This document shows, one piece after another, positions 5,477 through 7,791 of a stretch of DNA of 7,791 nucleotides. The position numbers and the translations under genes are program-made. This DNA comes from Bacteroidales bacterium. Lineage in GTDB: Bacteria; Bacteroidota; Bacteroidia; Bacteroidales; UBA3824. The notes beneath the pieces were generated by a model. The model was not told the DNA's origin. It ran no database searches and worked only from the letters and a program-made list of their open reading frames with translations. Position 1 is the stretch's first letter. Each line of letters begins with the position of its first letter. The DNA lies in NCBI GenBank assembly GCA_017530465.1, contig JAFXMJ010000145.1:1-7791 (forward strand). Reading direction: 5' to 3'.

Positions 5477-7621
5477 ATGAAATATCACTTTCGCTTAACG
5501 TTGAAATTCAAGTTGCTGTTGGCCTTTGGCCTGCTCGGAGTGCTACTTTTGGCAATGTACAGGACGATGAGCAGCACCCAGGAAGCCAATAGCATGCGTG
5601 CGTCGGAAAGCAAATCATTGCTTTTCCCGTCGATGCTTTACACTGAGAAACTCAAAGACCTGATAGAGAACTCTCAATACCTGACGACCAAATGGACGCT
5701 CAAGGGCGAGCCAAAGGATCTCAAGCTGCTTAGTGAGATAGAATCTTGCCACGGCGAGCTTTACGACTCGCTCAAGTCGCAGATTGTCAAGTTTGTGGAC
5801 AAGGATCTCTGGAACGACAAGAACAAGGAGCTCTACTTCCAGGTGACATCCACCGTGGACACCCTCTTCGCATTGCAGGACGACATCGTGGACAATCTCA
5901 ATACCGCAGAAAAGTTCAACGACAAGACCAACTTCTCCTTCAGGCGTTACAGCGCAGTAGATGGCGAAGAGGCGGCTTGCTACAAGCGCGCACTACTTGC
6001 CGCTACACGCCTCGCCAATACTTTCCAGAGGGAATCCTCGGCGGAGCTCGACACGATGGTGGAAGGTTTTGAACATTCCGACAATACATTCAAGGTGGGC
6101 ATCCTCATATTCTTCGCCTGCCTATTGGCAATATACCTGCTCCTCAACAACAACCTCCGCAAGCTCTCCTACTTCAAGGAGAAAATCAGGGAGATGTCGG
6201 AAGGCGTACTGCCCGACGTGGAGGTCACCGGCAACGACGAAATCGCTGAGATGACCCAGGCTCTTAGGACATTGATAAGCAACCTCGACGAGACTTCGCA
6301 CTTCGCAATCAAGATTGGTGAAGGCAACTTCTCAACAGAATTTAAGCCAAGGAGCAAGCACGACGTCCTCGCCAATTCGCTGCTCGTCATGCGCGACAAC
6401 CTCATCAAGGCTGAAAACGAAGCCGAGCAACGCAAAGTGGAAAATACACAGCGCAACTGGGCGTCGCAAGGTCTTGCAGAGTTCAACGAGGTACTCCGCA
6501 ACGCGGGCGACGATATGCAGGTGCTCTCCAACAGGGTTATCGAGAAGTTGGTACGCTACCTCGACGCCAATATGGGCGGCATCTACATCGTGGACGATTC
6601 CGACCCCGAAGACATCCACCTCGAGCTTACCGCATTCTACGCATACGACCGCCTCAAATACGCCAAACAGCGCATCGAAATCGGCGAAAACCTCGTGGGT
6701 CAGTGTTTCCGCGAAAACGAAACCGTCTATATGACCGACATCCCCAAGGGATACGTCCACATCAGCAGCGGTCTCGGCGAAGCAGACCCCACATGCCTCG
6801 TAATCGTGCCGCTCAAGGTAAACGCCGAGACATACGGCATCGTGGAGTTGGCATCATTCCAAGTAATCGAAAAATACCAAGTGGAATTTATCGAGAAGAT
6901 TGGCGAGACCATCGCATCGACCATCGCAAGTGTAAAAATCAATATGAACACCGCCAAGCTCCTCGAAGAGTCGCACCAAAAATCGGAGCGTCTCGCACAG
7001 CAGGAGGCTGAGGTGCATAAAAACATCGAGACCCTCAAATCGAAAATCGAAAACCTCGAAGAACTCAATAAGCGTGAGGCTGTCAAATACCAGAAGCTCC
7101 ACGACGACTTCGAGAATCAGGCGGAGACCAATGCGTCGGTCATCCAGAAGCTCAACGACAAAAACGAAAAACTCAAGGACGAACTGATGACCAACCAGTA
7201 CATCCTCAACAATTCGGCAGGATACTACGAACTCGACGCCCAGGGATTCTTTGTATCGATGAACGCAAGATTCCTCAACGCAATAGTAATGCAGGCATCG
7301 GAACTCGAAAGCCACGACATACGCTCGTACATGGTGAACGAAGAATCCGTCAATAATTTCAACGACGGCCTCAAGCGACTCGCCGACGGCCTCATCTACT
7401 CCGCACTCACCAAGTATTCGTTCAACGGCAAGACAGTGTTCCTCAACGAGACTTTCACCCCGATACGCGACGAATACAACGTACTCACCAAGATATGCGT
7501 CATCACCAAAAACATCACCCACGAAATCGAAAGAGTACAAGATTACGAACGCCAAATCGCAGAACTCAAAGGTGAAAACGAAGTGCTCTCCAACAAGGTA
7601 AACGCACTATCGGCAAACTAA
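5477..7621 (+). CDS. Membrane receptor: sensor domain, tandem HAMP, GAF, coiled coil, PAS-like; no output domain
   Basis: The 714-residue protein has a transmembrane helix at 11-27. A largely helical periplasmic domain (about 30-205) is of the length and style of four-helix-bundle chemoreceptor sensors, and a second transmembrane helix lies at about 206-224. A HAMP domain follows (225-275) with the typical GNDEIAEM turn (252-259). A second HAMP-like unit (about 275-318) reads IGEGNFSTEF and DVLANSLLVMRDNL. A GAF domain spans about 335-495 (MGGIYIVDD, GENLVGQCF, VYMTDIPKGY, CLVIVPLKV, YGIVELASF), then a charged coiled coil (about 495-572), a PAS-like domain (about 575-685; NSAGYYELDAQGFFVSMN, ending VITKNITHEIE), and a terminal coiled coil (688-714). 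I see no histidine kinase, GGDEF, cyclase, SpoIIE or methyl-accepting signalling module, so a partner protein must carry the signal. The membrane protein starting just downstream is one candidate. It stands alone between AT-rich flanks, and no base changes suggest decay. Confidence 0.85.
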   Translation: MKYHFRLTLKFKLLLAFGLLGVLLLAMYRTMSSTQEANSMRASESKSLLFPSMLYTEKLKDLIENSQYLTTKWTLKGEPKDLKLLSEIESCHGELYDSLKSQIVKFVDKDLWNDKNKELYFQVTSTVDTLFALQDDIVDNLNTAEKFNDKTNFSFRRYSAVDGEEAACYKRALLAATRLANTFQRESSAELDTMVEGFEHSDNTFKVGILIFFACLLAIYLLLNNNLRKLSYFKEKIREMSEGVLPDVEVTGNDEIAEMTQALRTLISNLDETSHFAIKIGEGNFSTEFKPRSKHDVLANSLLVMRDNLIKAENEAEQRKVENTQRNWASQGLAEFNEVLRNAGDDMQVLSNRVIEKLVRYLDANMGGIYIVDDSDPEDIHLELTAFYAYDRLKYAKQRIEIGENLVGQCFRENETVYMTDIPKGYVHISSGLGEADPTCLVIVPLKVNAETYGIVELASFQVIEKYQVEFIEKIGETIASTIASVKINMNTAKLLEESHQKSERLAQQEAEVHKNIETLKSKIENLEELNKREAVKYQKLHDDFENQAETNASVIQKLNDKNEKLKDELMTNQYILNNSAGYYELDAQGFFVSMNARFLNAIVMQASELESHDIRSYMVNEESVNNFNDGLKRLADGLIYSALTKYSFNGKTVFLNETFTPIRDEYNVLTKICVITKNITHEIERVQDYERQIAELKGENEVLSNKVNALSAN

Positions 7622-7680
7622 AATTAATACTCACAATCCCACAAAAAAGCCGGAGGCTCAATGCCCCCGCAGGAAGCAGC

Positions 7681-7791
7681 TTGTTTCAGAAGTTGAAGCA
7701 TCGTTTCTATTTCTACTGGCTGCTCATCGTGGGCGTGATACCTGCCGTGGTCATCGGCTTGCTGGCCAAGAAGTCGGGACTGCTCGACTGG
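7681..7791 (+). CDS. Start of a membrane protein, cut by the window edge; start codon uncertain
   Basis: From TTG at 7681 the frame reads MFQKLKHRFYFYWLLIVGVI and continues through PAVVIGLLAKKSGLLDW to the window end. That is a basic segment followed by one membrane helix, so this is very likely a real N-terminus. There is no ATG in this frame after the stop at 7573. AGGA at 7671-7674 could serve the TTG. The ATG at 7661 has an unusually strong GGAGG (7652-7656) four bases before it, but it is one frame off and stops after 11 codons. One extra C in the CCCCC run at 7664-7668 would join it to this frame (MPPAGSSLFQKL...). The ending GLLDW resembles the beginning of CHASE2-type sensor domains, but this is a guess from too few residues. 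Only 60 nt separate the receptor stop from the TTG, so co-transcription with the receptor is plausible. Confidence 0.5.
   Translation, partial: MFQKLKHRFYFYWLLIVGVIPAVVIGLLAKKSGLLDW

Noticed and set aside
6854..7555. 233-codon minus-strand open frame inside the receptor gene
   Set aside because: Its valine/phenylalanine/glutamate-rich composition is the usual mirror of a coiled-coil coding region. The plus-strand gene has coherent domains throughout.
7650..7670. Weak hairpin (GGAGGC with GCCCCC) after the receptor gene as terminator
   Set aside because: It has an internal mismatch and no following T-run. It overlaps the apparent start of the next gene.
7661..7696. 11-codon ORF after a strong Shine-Dalgarno-like site, as a leader peptide
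   Set aside because: It has no run of regulatory codons and no clear attenuator hairpin. A frame error relative to the following gene is simpler.
1..7791. CRISPR arrays, tRNA, rRNA, insertion sequences or integrase-type mobile elements
   Set aside because: No regularly spaced repeats, no cloverleaf or rRNA-like stretches, and no transposase or integrase motifs were seen.

Overview
The window looks like a chromosomal segment of a Bacteroidota bacterium, most likely of the order Bacteroidales. The evidence is a type IX secretion (T9SS) type B sorting domain, a stand-alone HsdR-N-like nuclease-fold protein, the short Bacteroidetes-type AMP nucleosidase, promoters of the TTTG / TAnnTTTG type, and almost no Shine-Dalgarno sequences. 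Coding DNA is of moderate GC and the short intergenic stretches are AT-rich. No intergenic gap exceeds 300 bases. I saw no rRNA, tRNA, CRISPR array or insertion sequence.

Layout. (1) 1-2005, plus strand: a PAS-like/LuxR-type regulator, then two small secreted proteins separated by 2 nt. One has two Ig/PKD-like segments and the other ends in a T9SS type B C-terminal sorting domain. This reads as a small regulated cell-surface locus. (2) 1983-4280: two tail-to-tail gene pairs. The HsdR-N-like gene (minus) overlaps the end of the surface-protein gene. AMP nucleosidase (amn, plus) overlaps the end of an unrecognised two-TM membrane protein gene (minus). Both minus-strand genes are preceded by nearly the same 43-bp promoter segment (37/43 identical), framed by perfect 7-bp inverted repeats. 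(3) 4329-5333: holA, the DNA polymerase III delta subunit, interrupted by an in-frame TAG 24 sense codons before what looks like its natural end. (4) 5477-7621: a large two-TM receptor (HAMP, second HAMP-like unit, GAF, coiled coil, PAS-like) with no visible kinase, cyclase or methyl-accepting output domain. (5) From about 7661 to the edge: the beginning of another membrane protein, whose start region may contain a frameshift in a C-tract.

The housekeeping genes (amn, holA) look ordinary in themselves. The points worth a second look are the amber codon in holA, the duplicated promoter cassette, the LuxR/PKD/mini-sorting-domain operon and the receptor without output. Family names are from recognition of the sequence by eye; no database search was possible.
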